Below are positions 6,875-15,234 of a stretch of DNA of 20,181 nucleotides, one piece after another. A program made the translations under genes and the position numbers. The notes beneath the pieces are model-generated. The model did no database searches, was not told where the DNA came from, and saw nothing but the letters and a program-made list of their open reading frames with translations. Every line of letters begins with the position of its first letter. The first letter of the stretch is position 1. This DNA is from Bacteroidales bacterium (GTDB taxonomy: Bacteria; Bacteroidota; Bacteroidia; Bacteroidales; P3): positions 1 through 20,181 of the forward strand of contig JAFZTV010000006.1 of the NCBI GenBank assembly GCA_017618625.1, given 5' to 3'.

Positions 6875-9511
6875 ATGATAAAGAAACTGTTACTCCTCAC
6901 CATTGCCGCAACGCTCACCGTGAGCGGAGCCTACGCACAGAAACACAAACGAGGCAAGAACCACAAGAAAGTATCGACGGAGACTGTCATGACTGCGACA
7001 CCCGCGGAGCGGTGGGCCGACTCGCTGATGGACAAGATGTCCATCGAAGAGAAAGTCGGACAGCTCATGATGATTCGCGTGCCAATCAACATGACCAAGA
7101 AAGCCGAGTCAAAGTTCCTCGACCTGCTCGTTTCCAACCATGTCGGCGGTGTATGCTTCTTCGCCGGCACTTCCGACGCACAGCTTCGGCTCACACAACA
7201 ATACCAGAAGGAATCACACATACCGCTCTTCGTCGCCACCGACGCCGAAAACGGACTCGGCATGAGGCTCAAAGACTGCTACTCATTCCCGAAGCAGATG
7301 CTCATGGGCGCCATGCCCGACTCTTGCGACCACCTCATCGAGGCTATGGGCGAAGAGATTGGACGCCAGTGCCGCGACCTCGGGGTGCACATCAACTTCG
7401 CACCTGTGGTTGACCTCAACTCCAACCCCAAGAACCCCGTCATCGGAATGCGTTCCTTCGGCGAGGACCGAGCCGCCGTTGCACGCAAAGCTGCCGCCTA
7501 TATAAAAGGTATGCAGCGTCAGCACGTCATGGGCGTAGCCAAACATTTCCCCGGTCACGGCGACACACAGTCAGACAGCCATTTCGACCTACCCGTGATA
7601 AACCACACCAAAGAATATATCGACACCGTTGACCTCTACCCTTTCGAGGCGCTTATCAAAGCCGGAGTCAAAGGCGTTATGACCGCCCATCTGCAAGTCA
7701 ACGCCTACGACGCTACCAAAAACCGTCCATCTTCGCTCTCCGAAAAACTGGTGCAATCGATACTGCGTGACCGCATGGGCTTCAACGGGCTGATTATCAC
7801 CGACGGCCTTGACATGAAAGGCGTGACGAAATACTACACCGACGGACAGGGCGAGCTGCAGGCACTCAAAGCAGGCAACGACATCCTACTCCTCCCGCCC
7901 GACATAGAGAAAGCCATCGAAACAGTCACCCATGCCGCCAAAGACAACAAATCGGTGAGAGACATGGTCGAAAGCCACTGCCGCAGGATTCTTATCTCAA
8001 AATACAAATCAGGTCTGGCCGACAACGCTGCGCCGAAGAGTTTCAATCCCCGCGAGCGTTGGGAACGCTGCGACAGCATAGCCTACCAGATGGCGCTGCG
8101 CTCCGTAACCCTTATCAAGAACGGGGGTTCACTCCTACCCCTCAAGAAAGACGCACCTATAGACAGCACAAAAATACTGGTCATTTACGAATCTCCGTAC
8201 AAGATGATGAAACGGTTCGGGGCCGTCGATTCTGCCCAGGTGGTTGTTTTGGCCTATCAAGACACCCCAGCCACGCGGCAGGCCGTTGACGACCTGCTAC
8301 ACGGCAAAGCACAATTCGTAGGACACCTGCCAGTAAGCGCCGACCGCTACCGTATCGGACACGGCCTACAGGTTGACCTCTCCACCCCCTACGACCGCGT
8401 AGTGGCCGCAGGCATGGACCCCAAATGTTTCATAGCAATAGACAGCATAGCCCTCTACGGAATAGACAAACAGGCCTACCCGGGTTGCCAGATTCTGGTG
8501 GCGAAGAAAGGCAAAATAGTCTATAACCGCGCCTACGGACGCCAGACCTACGACCCCGCCTCGCCGGCTGTCGATACCAACACCGTTTACGACCTCGCCT
8601 CCCTAACCAAAGTGACCGCCACCACGCTGGCTGTCATGCGGCTCGTGGACAACGGCAAAATCAGCATCAACGACAAACTATCACGCTATCTCCCCTACCT
8701 GAAACACACCAACAAGAAAAACATCACCATCAAGGAAGCGCTCAGCCACATCGCAGGGCTGAAAGACTACGACGCCTACTGGAAAGAGGCCCGCGAAGAG
8801 GAGGACCCATACATGTCTGTACTGAAGCAGATTGCGAAGAGCCCGCTCAACAAAGAGAAGAAATATGTCTATAGCGACCTAGGATTCATCCTGCTGGGCG
8901 ATATGGTGCGTATCGTCAGCGGGCAGACCATCGACCACTACGTGGCGAAATACTTCTACCAACCCATGGGGCTGACACACACCACCTACTGCCCGCTCGA
9001 GCACGGCGTTGACATCTCACTCATAGCACCCACCGAGCAGGACAACGACTATCGCCATCGGCTCGTACACGGCACAGTGCACGACCAGAATGCCGACGTC
9101 ATGCACGGGGTGGCCGGACACGCTGGAGTATTCTCTTCCGCCACCGAACTCTTCCCGCTCATGCAGATGCTCCTCAACCAAGGCGAGTACAACGGCAAAC
9201 GCTACCTCAGCTCTGACGTCATAAAACTTTTCAACCAACGCCACTTTGCCGACCGCGGCAACCGACGCGCCCTGGGATTCGACAAACCAATGTTCACTCC
9301 GACCAAATCGGGTCAGACAGCCGTCGAGGTGTCGCAGGAAAGCTTCGGACACACGGGATTCACAGGCACTATGGTGTGGGTTGACCCGCAATACGACCTC
9401 GTATATATCTTCCTCTCCAACCGCGTCTATCCCAACGCCACCACCAACAAACTGGCCAAGATGAACATCCGCACCGACATACAGAGCTTGATATATAAGT
9501 CGATGAGATAA
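6875..9511 (+). CDS. Secreted GH3 glycosidase fused to a serine beta-lactamase-fold domain
   Basis: An 878-aa two-enzyme fusion. A Sec signal peptide ends at AYA-Q (about residue 21-22). Residues ~45-365 form a GH3 (NagZ-like beta-N-acetylglucosaminidase type) TIM barrel. The KHFPGHGDT motif is at 223-231, the predicted Asp234/His236 catalytic dyad is in SDSH, and the predicted nucleophile is Asp310 in ITDGLDM. A short linker/sandwich region covers ~390-500. The C-terminal ~370 residues are a class C/esterase-type serine hydrolase with Ser576-x-x-Lys579 (SLTK), Tyr666 (YSD) and the HTG triad at 826-828. A likely role is cell-wall glycan or muropeptide turnover in the periplasm; the substrate is inferred. 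The middle GH3 C-terminal domain looks shorter than I remember for this family. It is probably co-transcribed with coaE, 21 bp upstream. Confidence 0.9.
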   Translation: MIKKLLLLTIAATLTVSGAYAQKHKRGKNHKKVSTETVMTATPAERWADSLMDKMSIEEKVGQLMMIRVPINMTKKAESKFLDLLVSNHVGGVCFFAGTSDAQLRLTQQYQKESHIPLFVATDAENGLGMRLKDCYSFPKQMLMGAMPDSCDHLIEAMGEEIGRQCRDLGVHINFAPVVDLNSNPKNPVIGMRSFGEDRAAVARKAAAYIKGMQRQHVMGVAKHFPGHGDTQSDSHFDLPVINHTKEYIDTVDLYPFEALIKAGVKGVMTAHLQVNAYDATKNRPSSLSEKLVQSILRDRMGFNGLIITDGLDMKGVTKYYTDGQGELQALKAGNDILLLPPDIEKAIETVTHAAKDNKSVRDMVESHCRRILISKYKSGLADNAAPKSFNPRERWERCDSIAYQMALRSVTLIKNGGSLLPLKKDAPIDSTKILVIYESPYKMMKRFGAVDSAQVVVLAYQDTPATRQAVDDLLHGKAQFVGHLPVSADRYRIGHGLQVDLSTPYDRVVAAGMDPKCFIAIDSIALYGIDKQAYPGCQILVAKKGKIVYNRAYGRQTYDPASPAVDTNTVYDLASLTKVTATTLAVMRLVDNGKISINDKLSRYLPYLKHTNKKNITIKEALSHIAGLKDYDAYWKEAREEEDPYMSVLKQIAKSPLNKEKKYVYSDLGFILLGDMVRIVSGQTIDHYVAKYFYQPMGLTHTTYCPLEHGVDISLIAPTEQDNDYRHRLVHGTVHDQNADVMHGVAGHAGVFSSATELFPLMQMLLNQGEYNGKRYLSSDVIKLFNQRHFADRGNRRALGFDKPMFTPTKSGQTAVEVSQESFGHTGFTGTMVWVDPQYDLVYIFLSNRVYPNATTNKLAKMNIRTDIQSLIYKSMR

Positions 9512-9590
9512 TTTTGAGTTTTAAGCTGTAAGTTTTAAGTGGGCAGCCACCAACGCGTTTACATAATCACACATTTACACAATCAAGCAC
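9512..9590. other. Short gap with TTTTAAG direct repeat
   Basis: The 79-bp gap after the GH3 fusion gene contains GTTTTAAG twice (9519-9526 and 9531-9538). No terminator hairpin or TAnnTTTG promoter match is evident, so the TerB-DnaJ gene may be read from upstream or from an unrecognised promoter. Confidence 0.35.
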
Positions 9591-10487
9591 ATGGCCTTAG
9601 CAAAATGGATATTAGCAGGACTCGGATGGGCAGTTGGCGGACCTATCGGGGGGATTATAGGATACTTCATCGGTTATTCCATATCGTCGTCGTTCAAGAA
9701 AGACGATGATGCGCCGCGTATCGACACCTCAAGCGACGAAACATACAACCGCACAAGCAATCATCGCGGCCCCTACCGCAACACGGGCACCAGCGCCGAC
9801 GTACACGCAGCACTGCTGGTCCTCATAGCAGCCGTGATGAAAGCCGACGGGGAGGTCAAACGTAGCGAACTGGACTATGTCAAGCGATTCCTCAGCAAGA
9901 ACTACGACTCCATGAAAGCGCGCGAGATGCTGCTGATGCTGCGCGACATCGTGAAACGCAACATACCCGTCCACGACGTGTGCCAGCAGATTAAGGTAAA
10001 CACCGACTACACCACCCGCTACCACATGGTCGATTTCCTCTGCGGCCTGGCTGGTGCCGACGGCGACTTCGACATCAAGGAGCATAGTATCATACGCACC
10101 ATCGTGGTCGGCTTGGGCATCAACGCAGCTGACTTCGCCTCAATCTATGCCCGCCACTCGACCGCTTCAAGAAGGTCATACTCAAGCGGCTCATATTCGG
10201 GCGGTTCGTATTCAGGCGGCTCATACTCTGGTTCTGGACAGAAGCGCTCTGCCGGCGGCCGTCAGACAGAGTCCAACACCATCGGAAACGACCCATACAA
10301 GATTCTCGGCATCGACAGCAGCGCTACCGACATGGAGGTCAAGAAAGCCTACCGCCGCCTAGCGATGAAGTACCACCCCGACCGAGTGGAGACCATGGGC
10401 GACGCCATAAAGCGCAACGCCGAGGAGCAGTTCAAAAAAATCAACGAAGCGTACGAGACCATCTGCCGCGCCAGAGGAATAAAATAA
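9591..10487 (+). CDS. TerB–DnaJ membrane-anchored co-chaperone (DjlA-like)
   Basis: A 298-aa protein. The N-terminus is a glycine-rich hydrophobic segment (residues ~5-33, [20 protein letters not shown]) that probably inserts in the membrane. A TerB/DjlA-like all-helical domain follows at ~65-185. Then comes a low-complexity Ser/Gly/Tyr linker with the repeat SYSGG (about 196-215). The C-terminal J domain (about 233-298) contains [22 protein letters not shown] with the HPD triad at 262-264, and [11 protein letters not shown]. This layout matches DjlA, which recruits DnaK (Hsp70) to the membrane; client and pathway are unknown here. The 15-bp coding repeat in the linker could expand or shrink. 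Confidence 0.88.
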   Translation: MALAKWILAGLGWAVGGPIGGIIGYFIGYSISSSFKKDDDAPRIDTSSDETYNRTSNHRGPYRNTGTSADVHAALLVLIAAVMKADGEVKRSELDYVKRFLSKNYDSMKAREMLLMLRDIVKRNIPVHDVCQQIKVNTDYTTRYHMVDFLCGLAGADGDFDIKEHSIIRTIVVGLGINAADFASIYARHSTASRRSYSSGSYSGGSYSGGSYSGSGQKRSAGGRQTESNTIGNDPYKILGIDSSATDMEVKKAYRRLAMKYHPDRVETMGDAIKRNAEEQFKKINEAYETICRARGIK

Positions 10488-10544
10488 GCGACGTAGATTA
10501 TTCACAGCCCCACAACGTACACCCCACCCGCCTGACATAAGTCA
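10488..10544. other. Post-djlA hairpin and single DnaA-box-like site
   Basis: TTATTCACA at 10498-10506 fits the DnaA-box consensus TTATNCACA exactly. Just after it, CCCAC (10523-10527) pairs with GTGGG (10547-10551) and CTGAC (10532-10536) with GTCAG (10541-10545). This gives a GC-rich hairpin around an ATAA loop, with an asymmetric bulge. There is no clean T-run, so terminator activity is doubtful. A single 9-mer match can occur by chance. Confidence 0.35.
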
Positions 10545-10784
10545 GTGTGGGCAGGGAAAAGTAACTGTATTTTACATATAACATGTTCTACGGCCAGCCA
10601 AAATGCTTCCAGTAGTGTTTCTGGTTCGAGATATATTGGGACGAAAGGCAGCTATTGGTCGTCATCTCTTGGCTCTAACGGTTCTTGCCATGCAAAAAGT
10701 TTTAATTTCAGCGAGGATGGAGCAAGCCTTGACCGTATGGAACGATGCTATGGACTCAACATTCGTCCAGTCGGGTCGCGATAA
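10545..10784 (+). pseudogene. C-terminal remnant of a FISUMP-domain (C-type-lectin-like) protein
   Basis: The frame is open from 10536 to a TAA at 10782-10784. From about 10605 it reads like the last ~58 residues of a Fibrobacter succinogenes major paralogous (FISUMP/DUF1566-like) domain: RYIG, then GSYWSSSL (YW at 10653-10658), then a spacer, then YGLNIRPV (RPV at 10764-10772). This is the hallmark YWSSS ... RPV ending of these surface proteins. The upstream ~20 codons show no family resemblance, and no signal peptide or N-terminal domain exists before it. It is therefore a 5'-truncated relic; a GTG-initiated 79-aa product from 10545 is possible but unlikely. It ends just before a good terminator, consistent with the true 3' end of a lost gene. 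Confidence 0.6.
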
Positions 10785-10809
10785 TCAAATTGTGAAGGCG
10801 AAATAAATG

Positions 10810-10856
10810 CGGGGTGTAGGTTGACTGTTGGGGTCGGCTTACGCCCCGTTTTTTTT
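10810..10856 (+). terminator. Rho-independent terminator after the FISUMP remnant
   Basis: CGGGGTGTAGG (10810-10820) pairs with CTTACGCCCCG (10838-10848), an 11-bp stem with two G·T pairs and a 17-nt loop. Eight T follow (10849-10856). Confidence 0.8.
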
Positions 10857-10988
10857 GATTTTCGTGCGTTAAAATGCGAAAGTTAAGTGTTTAACAATCT
10901 TGCAACTAAGCATTTTTACCGTTGCAGAAAACGGGCAAAAAAGGGGTTATAAGGCATTGAAATATAGCTTGTTGTATTTACAGGTTTT
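10857..10988. other. AT-rich spacer, no gene seen
   Basis: This stretch contains GCAAC (10904-10908) and GTTGC (10921-10925) as a short inverted repeat. No ORF, tRNA or promoter match is convincing. It separates the FISUMP terminator from the repeat array. Confidence 0.3.
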
Positions 10989-11087
10989 GCTCACCTTCTG
11001 CTCACCTTCTGCTCACGTTTTGGGTAAAGCCGTGTTAAGGCCAACCGCGGGCCAACGGAGAGCCGATGGATGACCGACACGGGCCAA
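10989..11087. repeat. 11-bp periodic array, three sharp and six degenerate units
   Basis: GCTCACCTTCT is repeated exactly at 10989-10999 and 11000-11010, then GCTCACGTTTT at 11011-11021. Cutting the following DNA in the same 11-bp phase gives six more units, most ending in GCCG or GCCA: 11022-11032, 11033-11043, 11044-11054, 11055-11065, 11066-11076 (ACCG), and 11077-11087 (shifted by one base). The first part is a clear tandem repeat; the second part is a degenerate 11-bp periodicity. Confidence 0.7.
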
Positions 11088-11131
11088 CGGGGTGGATTGG
11101 GATGGTTGGGGTGAGGATTGCAAATCCCAAG

Positions 11132-11220
11132 GATATGGGTTACGGTTGCGAGTACGCAACAACAAAGATATGGGGTGCGTATTGCGAATATGTAACAACA
11201 AAAAATACGTAACAACAAAA
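11132..11220. repeat. ~36-bp direct repeat with TAACAACAAA ends
   Basis: Unit one (11132-11166) and unit two (11167-11202) both begin GATATGGG, share a TTGCGA core and end in AACAACAAA. A third partial unit with only the ACGTAACAACAAAA end follows at 11206-11220. The units differ at several positions, so the duplication is not recent. Confidence 0.7.
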
Positions 11221-11250
11221 GGATAGAGCGTTTTTTTTATTAGCGAGATA

Positions 11251-11331
11251 GGGGCGGTCGGGGTGGGCGGCCTTGTTTTTTGCGGGGAGGGGACGGGGGA
11301 TTTTTCGTTGGCGGGGCAATAATAGGGCGGG
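11251..11331 (+). other. G-run-rich stretch upstream of the zinc peptidase gene
   Basis: Eight runs of at least three G occur on the plus strand: 11251-11254, 11260-11263, 11265-11267, 11284-11287, 11289-11292, 11295-11299, 11313-11316 and 11325-11327, with GGG again at 11329-11331. Some loops are 1-5 nt but others reach 13-16 nt, so quadruplex formation is possible, not certain. The stretch would lie in the leader of the peptidase–mutS transcript if transcription starts upstream. Confidence 0.5.
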
Positions 11332-11387
11332 CGGTGCGTTTTTTATAGCGGTAACAGATAAATATAACCTTAAAAACGGGACAGAAT

Positions 11388-12113
11388 ATGTTGAATACGA
11401 TAATGGCAGTGATGACGGGAGGTGGTTCGAGCACCACCCTTATGTGGCTGGCTTTCATTGTGCTCTCGATTGTGAGCTTTATAGTGAGCAAGAGTGTGGA
11501 GCGGAAGTTCAAGAGCTACTCGAAGATAGCGATGAACTACGGTATGACGGGGCGCGAGGTAGCGGAGAAGATGCTCTACGACAACGACATACACGATGTG
11601 ACGGTGCAGGAGGTGAACGGCACGCTGACAGACCACTACAACCCTACGAACAAGACGCTGAACCTGAGCCACGACGTGTATCACGGGACGAGTGTGGCGG
11701 CAGCGGCGGTGGCGGCGCACGAGTGCGGCCACGCGGTGCAGCACGCCACGGGCTACATGTGGCTGCAGATGCGCTCGACGCTTGTGCCGACGGTGAGCTT
11801 TTCGAACAAGTTTGTGATGTGGGTGCTGTTGGCGGGCCTACTGCTGGTGAACAAGCTCGGCACCACGCTGCTGCTGGTGGGCATAGGGCTTTATGCGCTG
11901 ACAACTTTGTTTACGATAGTAACCCTGCCGGTTGAAATCAACGCGTCGAAGAGGGCGCTGGTGTGGCTGAACTCGCACAACATCACGTCGCCAGACACGC
12001 ACCGCTATGCAGAAAGCGCATTGCGTGCGGCAGCATATACATACATCATGGCTGCGTTGACATCGCTGGCGACATTGTTCTACTACATAATGGTTTACAA
12101 CAACAGGCGGTAG
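11388..12113 (+). CDS. YugP-type membrane zinc metallopeptidase
   Basis: A 241-aa membrane protein of the putative neutral zinc metallopeptidase family (YugP, peptidase family with an HExxH motif). An N-terminal helix (about 18-35) precedes a soluble region with [25 protein letters not shown]. The zinc-binding HECGH lies at 111-115. Hydrophobic segments at about 140-180 and 215-235 follow, with the conserved [12 protein letters not shown] between them. The substrate is unknown; a membrane protein quality-control role would be guesswork. The ATG at 11388 has no Shine-Dalgarno. mutS starts 5 bp after the stop, so the two are probably one transcript. Codons here favour G in third position, unlike the C-favouring genes before 10.5 kb. 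Confidence 0.88.
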   Translation: MLNTIMAVMTGGGSSTTLMWLAFIVLSIVSFIVSKSVERKFKSYSKIAMNYGMTGREVAEKMLYDNDIHDVTVQEVNGTLTDHYNPTNKTLNLSHDVYHGTSVAAAAVAAHECGHAVQHATGYMWLQMRSTLVPTVSFSNKFVMWVLLAGLLLVNKLGTTLLLVGIGLYALTTLFTIVTLPVEINASKRALVWLNSHNITSPDTHRYAESALRAAAYTYIMAALTSLATLFYYIMVYNNRR

Positions 12114-12118
12114 GCGAG

Positions 12119-14752
12119 ATGGGCAAGAGCGCGGCCAACGAGTCACCCTTGATGCGGCAGCATGCCGAGATGAAACGTAAGTTTCCCGACGCGATGCTGC
12201 TGTTTCGCGTTGGCGACTTCTACGAGACTTTCGGCGAGGACGCGCGTAAAGCTTCGGGCATACTGGGCATCACCCTGACACGCAAGGCGTGCGGGGGAGG
12301 CGAATACTGCGACCTGGCCGGAATACCATACCACGCAATAGACCAATACCTGCCCAAACTGGTGAGGTCGGGGCTGAGGGTGGCGATCTGCGAGCAGCTG
12401 GAGGACCCGAAGGCGGCGAAAGGGCTGGTGAAACGCGGCATCACCGAGCTGGTGACGCCGGGCGTGTCGTATAACGACAACGTGCTGGAGGTGAAGGAGA
12501 ACAACTTCCTATGCGGATTGCATATCACCGACAAGATTCACGGCATCAGCTTTCTGGATGTGTCAACCGGCGAGTTCTATGTAGCACAGGGCAACAACGA
12601 ATACATAGACAAGCTGCTGCAAAGCTTCGGGCCGTCGGAGATAGTGCTGCAACGCAAGAAGCTGCACTGGTTCAAGGAGAACTTCTCGGAGCGTTACTAT
12701 ACCAACACATTCGACGACTGGGTGTTCACGTCGGACTTTGCGGAGGAGCTGCTGCTCAAGCAGTTCGGCACCACGTCGCTGAAGGGCTTCGGAGTGGAGG
12801 AGCTGTCGGAGGGAGTGATTGCCGCCGGAGCGGCGCTGTACTACCTGCAGGACACGCAGCACGACCGCACACAGCATATAACCAAGATAAGCCGCATAGA
12901 CGAGGACCGATATGTGTGGCTGGACAAGTTCACGGCACGCAACCTGGAGCTGGTGCACTCGCCGCACGAGAACGCCAAGACGCTGCTTTCGGTGATGGAC
13001 CAGACGCTGACGCCCATGGGGTCGAGGTTGCTGCGGCGGTGGATGCTCATGCCGCTGAAAGAGGTGAGCCTGATAGAAGACCGCCTGGCGGTGGTGGACT
13101 ATCTGGTGCGCAGCAGGGACTTCATGACAAAGCTGCAGCAGACGGTGCGCGGAATAGGCGATTTGGAACGACTGGCGTCGAAGGCCTCGGTGGGAAGAAT
13201 CAACCCGAGGGAGATGCTGCAGGTGAAACGCTCGCTGGAGGGGATTAGAGAGTTGAAGACGCTGTGCGACAGCACCGACGACAAGTCGCTGGTGTTCTTC
13301 GGAGAGCAGCTGAACCCGTGCCACACGATGTATGAGCGGCTGCAGAAAGAGCTGAACGAGGAGGCGCCCGTGAAGATTGACAAAGGAGGGGTGATAGCGC
13401 GCGGAGTGTGTGAGGAGCTGGACGAGCTGCGCGACATGGCGGGCAGCGGGAAGGAGTATCTGGCACGGATGCAGCAGGAGGAGAGCGAGCGCACGGGAAT
13501 ACCGTCGCTGAAGGTGGGGTTCAACAACGTGTTCGGATATTATCTGGAGGTCACCAACGCACACAAGAACAAGGTGCCGGAGAAGTGGATACGCAAACAG
13601 ACGCTCACCAACGCAGAGCGATACATAACACCAGAACTGAAGCAATACGAGGAGAAAATTCTCGGCGCCGAAGACAGGATACTGGCGCTGGAGACCCAGC
13701 TTTACGGCAAGCTTATGGCGGCGCTGGGCGAATATATAGTACCGATACAGACAGACGCACACCTGGTGGCCAGGCTCGACTGCCTGCAGTCGTTTGCGGC
13801 GGTGTCGCTGTCGAACGGATATTGCAGGCCCCGCCTGAACGAGGGCGACACGATAGACATCACCGACGGACGCCACCCTGTGATAGAGACACAGCTGCCG
13901 CTGGGCGAGCAGTATGTGGCCAACAGCGTGCGCCTTGACAGAGAAAACCAGCAGATAATAATCATCACAGGGCCGAACATGTCGGGTAAGTCGGCATTGC
14001 TGCGCCAGACGGCGCTGATAGTGCTGATGGCGCAGATGGGGTGCTACTGTCCGGCCAAGGAAGCCAGCATAGGGGTGGTGGACAAGGTGTTCACCCGCGT
14101 GGGCGCGTCGGACAACATCTCATCGGGAGAATCGACATTTATGGTGGAGATGAACGAGACGGCCAGCATATTGAACAATGTGTCGGACAAGAGCCTTGTG
14201 CTGCTCGACGAGATAGGGCGCGGCACAAGCACCTACGACGGAATATCGATTGCGTGGGCCATAACCGAATATCTGCACGAACAGAAGAAGATTAGACCCA
14301 AGGTGCTTTTCGCCACCCACTACCACGAGCTGATAGAGATGGCCGACCGCTACGAGCGAATCAAGAACTACCACATCTCGGTCAAAGAGATAGGCAACAA
14401 GGTTATATTCCTGCGCAAACTTGAGGCCGGAGGCAGCGAGCACAGCTTCGGAATACATGTGGCGCGCATGGCGGGAATGCCGGCGATGGTGCTGAAAAGA
14501 GCCAACGCGATGCTCGATGTGCTTGAAGCAAAAAACAACAGCAGCATAGGTGTGCCGAAAAAAGAAAAAAACGTGCCTGAAAAACAACATCAGGCCGATT
14601 CGGGAGGGTATCAGCTGAGTTTTATACAACTTGACGACCCGACGCTGCTCGACATCCGCGACAGACTTTTAGATATTGACATTGATACACTTACACCGAT
14701 AGAAGCGTTGATGAAACTCAACGAGATAAAAAAAATAGTGAAGAAAAAGTGA
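12119..14752 (+). CDS. mutS: DNA mismatch repair protein MutS
   Basis: MutS recognises base mismatches and small loops and recruits MutL. The ATG at 12119 gives 877 aa, the usual length; the same frame is open further upstream but that would overlap the peptidase gene by 150 bp and adds unrelated residues. The mismatch-contact motif FYE is at 34-36 within [13 protein letters not shown]. Connector, lever and clamp domains occupy the middle. The C-terminal ABC-type ATPase has Walker A GPNMSGKS at 618-625 and the Walker B LLDE around 695-698, followed by [16 protein letters not shown] and the Val-Ala-Arg-Met-Ala-Gly helix. The tail ends with the typical [15 protein letters not shown]. It is coupled to the upstream peptidase gene with 5 bp between them. 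Third codon positions are strongly G-rich. Confidence 0.97.
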   Translation: MGKSAANESPLMRQHAEMKRKFPDAMLLFRVGDFYETFGEDARKASGILGITLTRKACGGGEYCDLAGIPYHAIDQYLPKLVRSGLRVAICEQLEDPKAAKGLVKRGITELVTPGVSYNDNVLEVKENNFLCGLHITDKIHGISFLDVSTGEFYVAQGNNEYIDKLLQSFGPSEIVLQRKKLHWFKENFSERYYTNTFDDWVFTSDFAEELLLKQFGTTSLKGFGVEELSEGVIAAGAALYYLQDTQHDRTQHITKISRIDEDRYVWLDKFTARNLELVHSPHENAKTLLSVMDQTLTPMGSRLLRRWMLMPLKEVSLIEDRLAVVDYLVRSRDFMTKLQQTVRGIGDLERLASKASVGRINPREMLQVKRSLEGIRELKTLCDSTDDKSLVFFGEQLNPCHTMYERLQKELNEEAPVKIDKGGVIARGVCEELDELRDMAGSGKEYLARMQQEESERTGIPSLKVGFNNVFGYYLEVTNAHKNKVPEKWIRKQTLTNAERYITPELKQYEEKILGAEDRILALETQLYGKLMAALGEYIVPIQTDAHLVARLDCLQSFAAVSLSNGYCRPRLNEGDTIDITDGRHPVIETQLPLGEQYVANSVRLDRENQQIIIITGPNMSGKSALLRQTALIVLMAQMGCYCPAKEASIGVVDKVFTRVGASDNISSGESTFMVEMNETASILNNVSDKSLVLLDEIGRGTSTYDGISIAWAITEYLHEQKKIRPKVLFATHYHELIEMADRYERIKNYHISVKEIGNKVIFLRKLEAGGSEHSFGIHVARMAGMPAMVLKRANAMLDVLEAKNNSSIGVPKKEKNVPEKQHQADSGGYQLSFIQLDDPTLLDIRDRLLDIDIDTLTPIEALMKLNEIKKIVKKK

Positions 14753-14755
14753 AAA

Positions 14756-14789
14756 AAACTTTTTGATTAAGAAAAAGTTTGTACTTTTT
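14756..14789 (+). terminator. Weak AT-only hairpin after mutS
   Basis: AAACTTTTT (14756-14764) pairs with AAAAAGTTT (14772-14780) around a 7-nt loop, followed by GTACTTTTT. The stem has one G-C pair only, so it may be a weak terminator or part of the tRNA promoter region. Confidence 0.3.
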
Positions 14790-14792
14790 CAG

Positions 14793-14800
14793 TAGCTTTT
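14793..14800 (+). promoter_or_regulatory. Candidate -7 element for the tRNA cluster
   Basis: TAGCTTTT resembles TAnnTTTG with the final G replaced. It lies at the right distance (17 nt) from the first tRNA. No TTTG is found at the expected upstream spacing, so this is only a candidate. Confidence 0.25.
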
Positions 14801-14816
14801 AGAGAAAAAAAGCCGC

Positions 14817-14892
<76 letters not shown>

Positions 14893-14908
14893 GTTCTTTG
14901 AAAAAACT
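14893..14908 (+). promoter_or_regulatory. boxA-like antitermination site 1
   Basis: GTTCTTTGAAAAAACT directly follows the CCA of the first tRNA-Gly. It closely resembles the Bacillus-type rrn boxA (core GTTCTTTGAAAACT), the NusB–S10 binding site. The similarity is seen; function is inferred. Confidence 0.45.
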
Positions 14909-14983
14909 TTTTTCCGATTTCGCCGTGTTTTATTTTCATGATTGATATTTGTTTGGGTTTTAGCGGCGAATTCTGGAAAACCT

Positions 14984-15056
<73 letters not shown>

Positions 15057-15101
15057 CAGATAGTCCTCAGGGCCAAGTGCTGTCAGGCTTATGCGATATG
15101 G

Positions 15102-15184
15102 GCTCTGGTGGTGGAATGGTAGACACGAGGGACTTAAAATCCCTTGACCGCAAGGTCGTGTGGGTTCAAGTCCCACCCGGAGTA
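15102..15184 (+). tRNA. tRNA-Leu (UAA)
   Basis: A class II tRNA of 83 nt. The anticodon loop CTTAAAA gives TAA (UUA codons). The long variable arm is GACC-GCAA-GGTC, and the T-arm is GTGGG-TTCAAGT-CCCAC. The acceptor GCTCTGG pairs with CCGGAGT with G·T pairs at 1:72 and in the middle, and the discriminator is A (15184). CCA is not encoded. The 1:72 wobble is slightly unusual. The LeuRS that charges it is encoded at the left of this window. Confidence 0.93.
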
Positions 15185-15218
15185 CTAAAAAAGTAGGGAA
15201 AACCTACGATGAAAAAGA

Positions 15219-15230
15219 GTTCTTTGAGAT
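15219..15230 (+). promoter_or_regulatory. boxA-like antitermination site 2
   Basis: GTTCTTTGAGAT in the tRNA-Leu to tRNA-Lys spacer shares GTTCTTTGA with site 1 at 14893. It lies just before a structured stretch. NusB binding is inferred from the boxA resemblance only. Confidence 0.4.
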
Positions 15231-15234
15231 AAGG

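Noticed and set aside
10545..10856. Complete diversity-generating retroelement
   Set aside because: Only a FISUMP-like 3' relic is present; no reverse transcriptase, accessory gene or second repeat copy lies in the window.
10989..11220. CRISPR array
   Set aside because: Repeat units of 11 bp have no spacers, and the ~36-bp units are directly adjacent and diverged; no cas gene is nearby.
11963..12118. Earlier start for mutS
   Set aside because: The frame is open upstream, but this would overlap the zinc peptidase gene and add residues foreign to MutS; the ATG at 12119 gives the family N-terminus.
12563..13876. 437-aa minus-strand ORF
   Set aside because: It is antisense to mutS, Leu/Val/His/Gln-rich without recognisable motifs, a typical shadow of G-ending codons.
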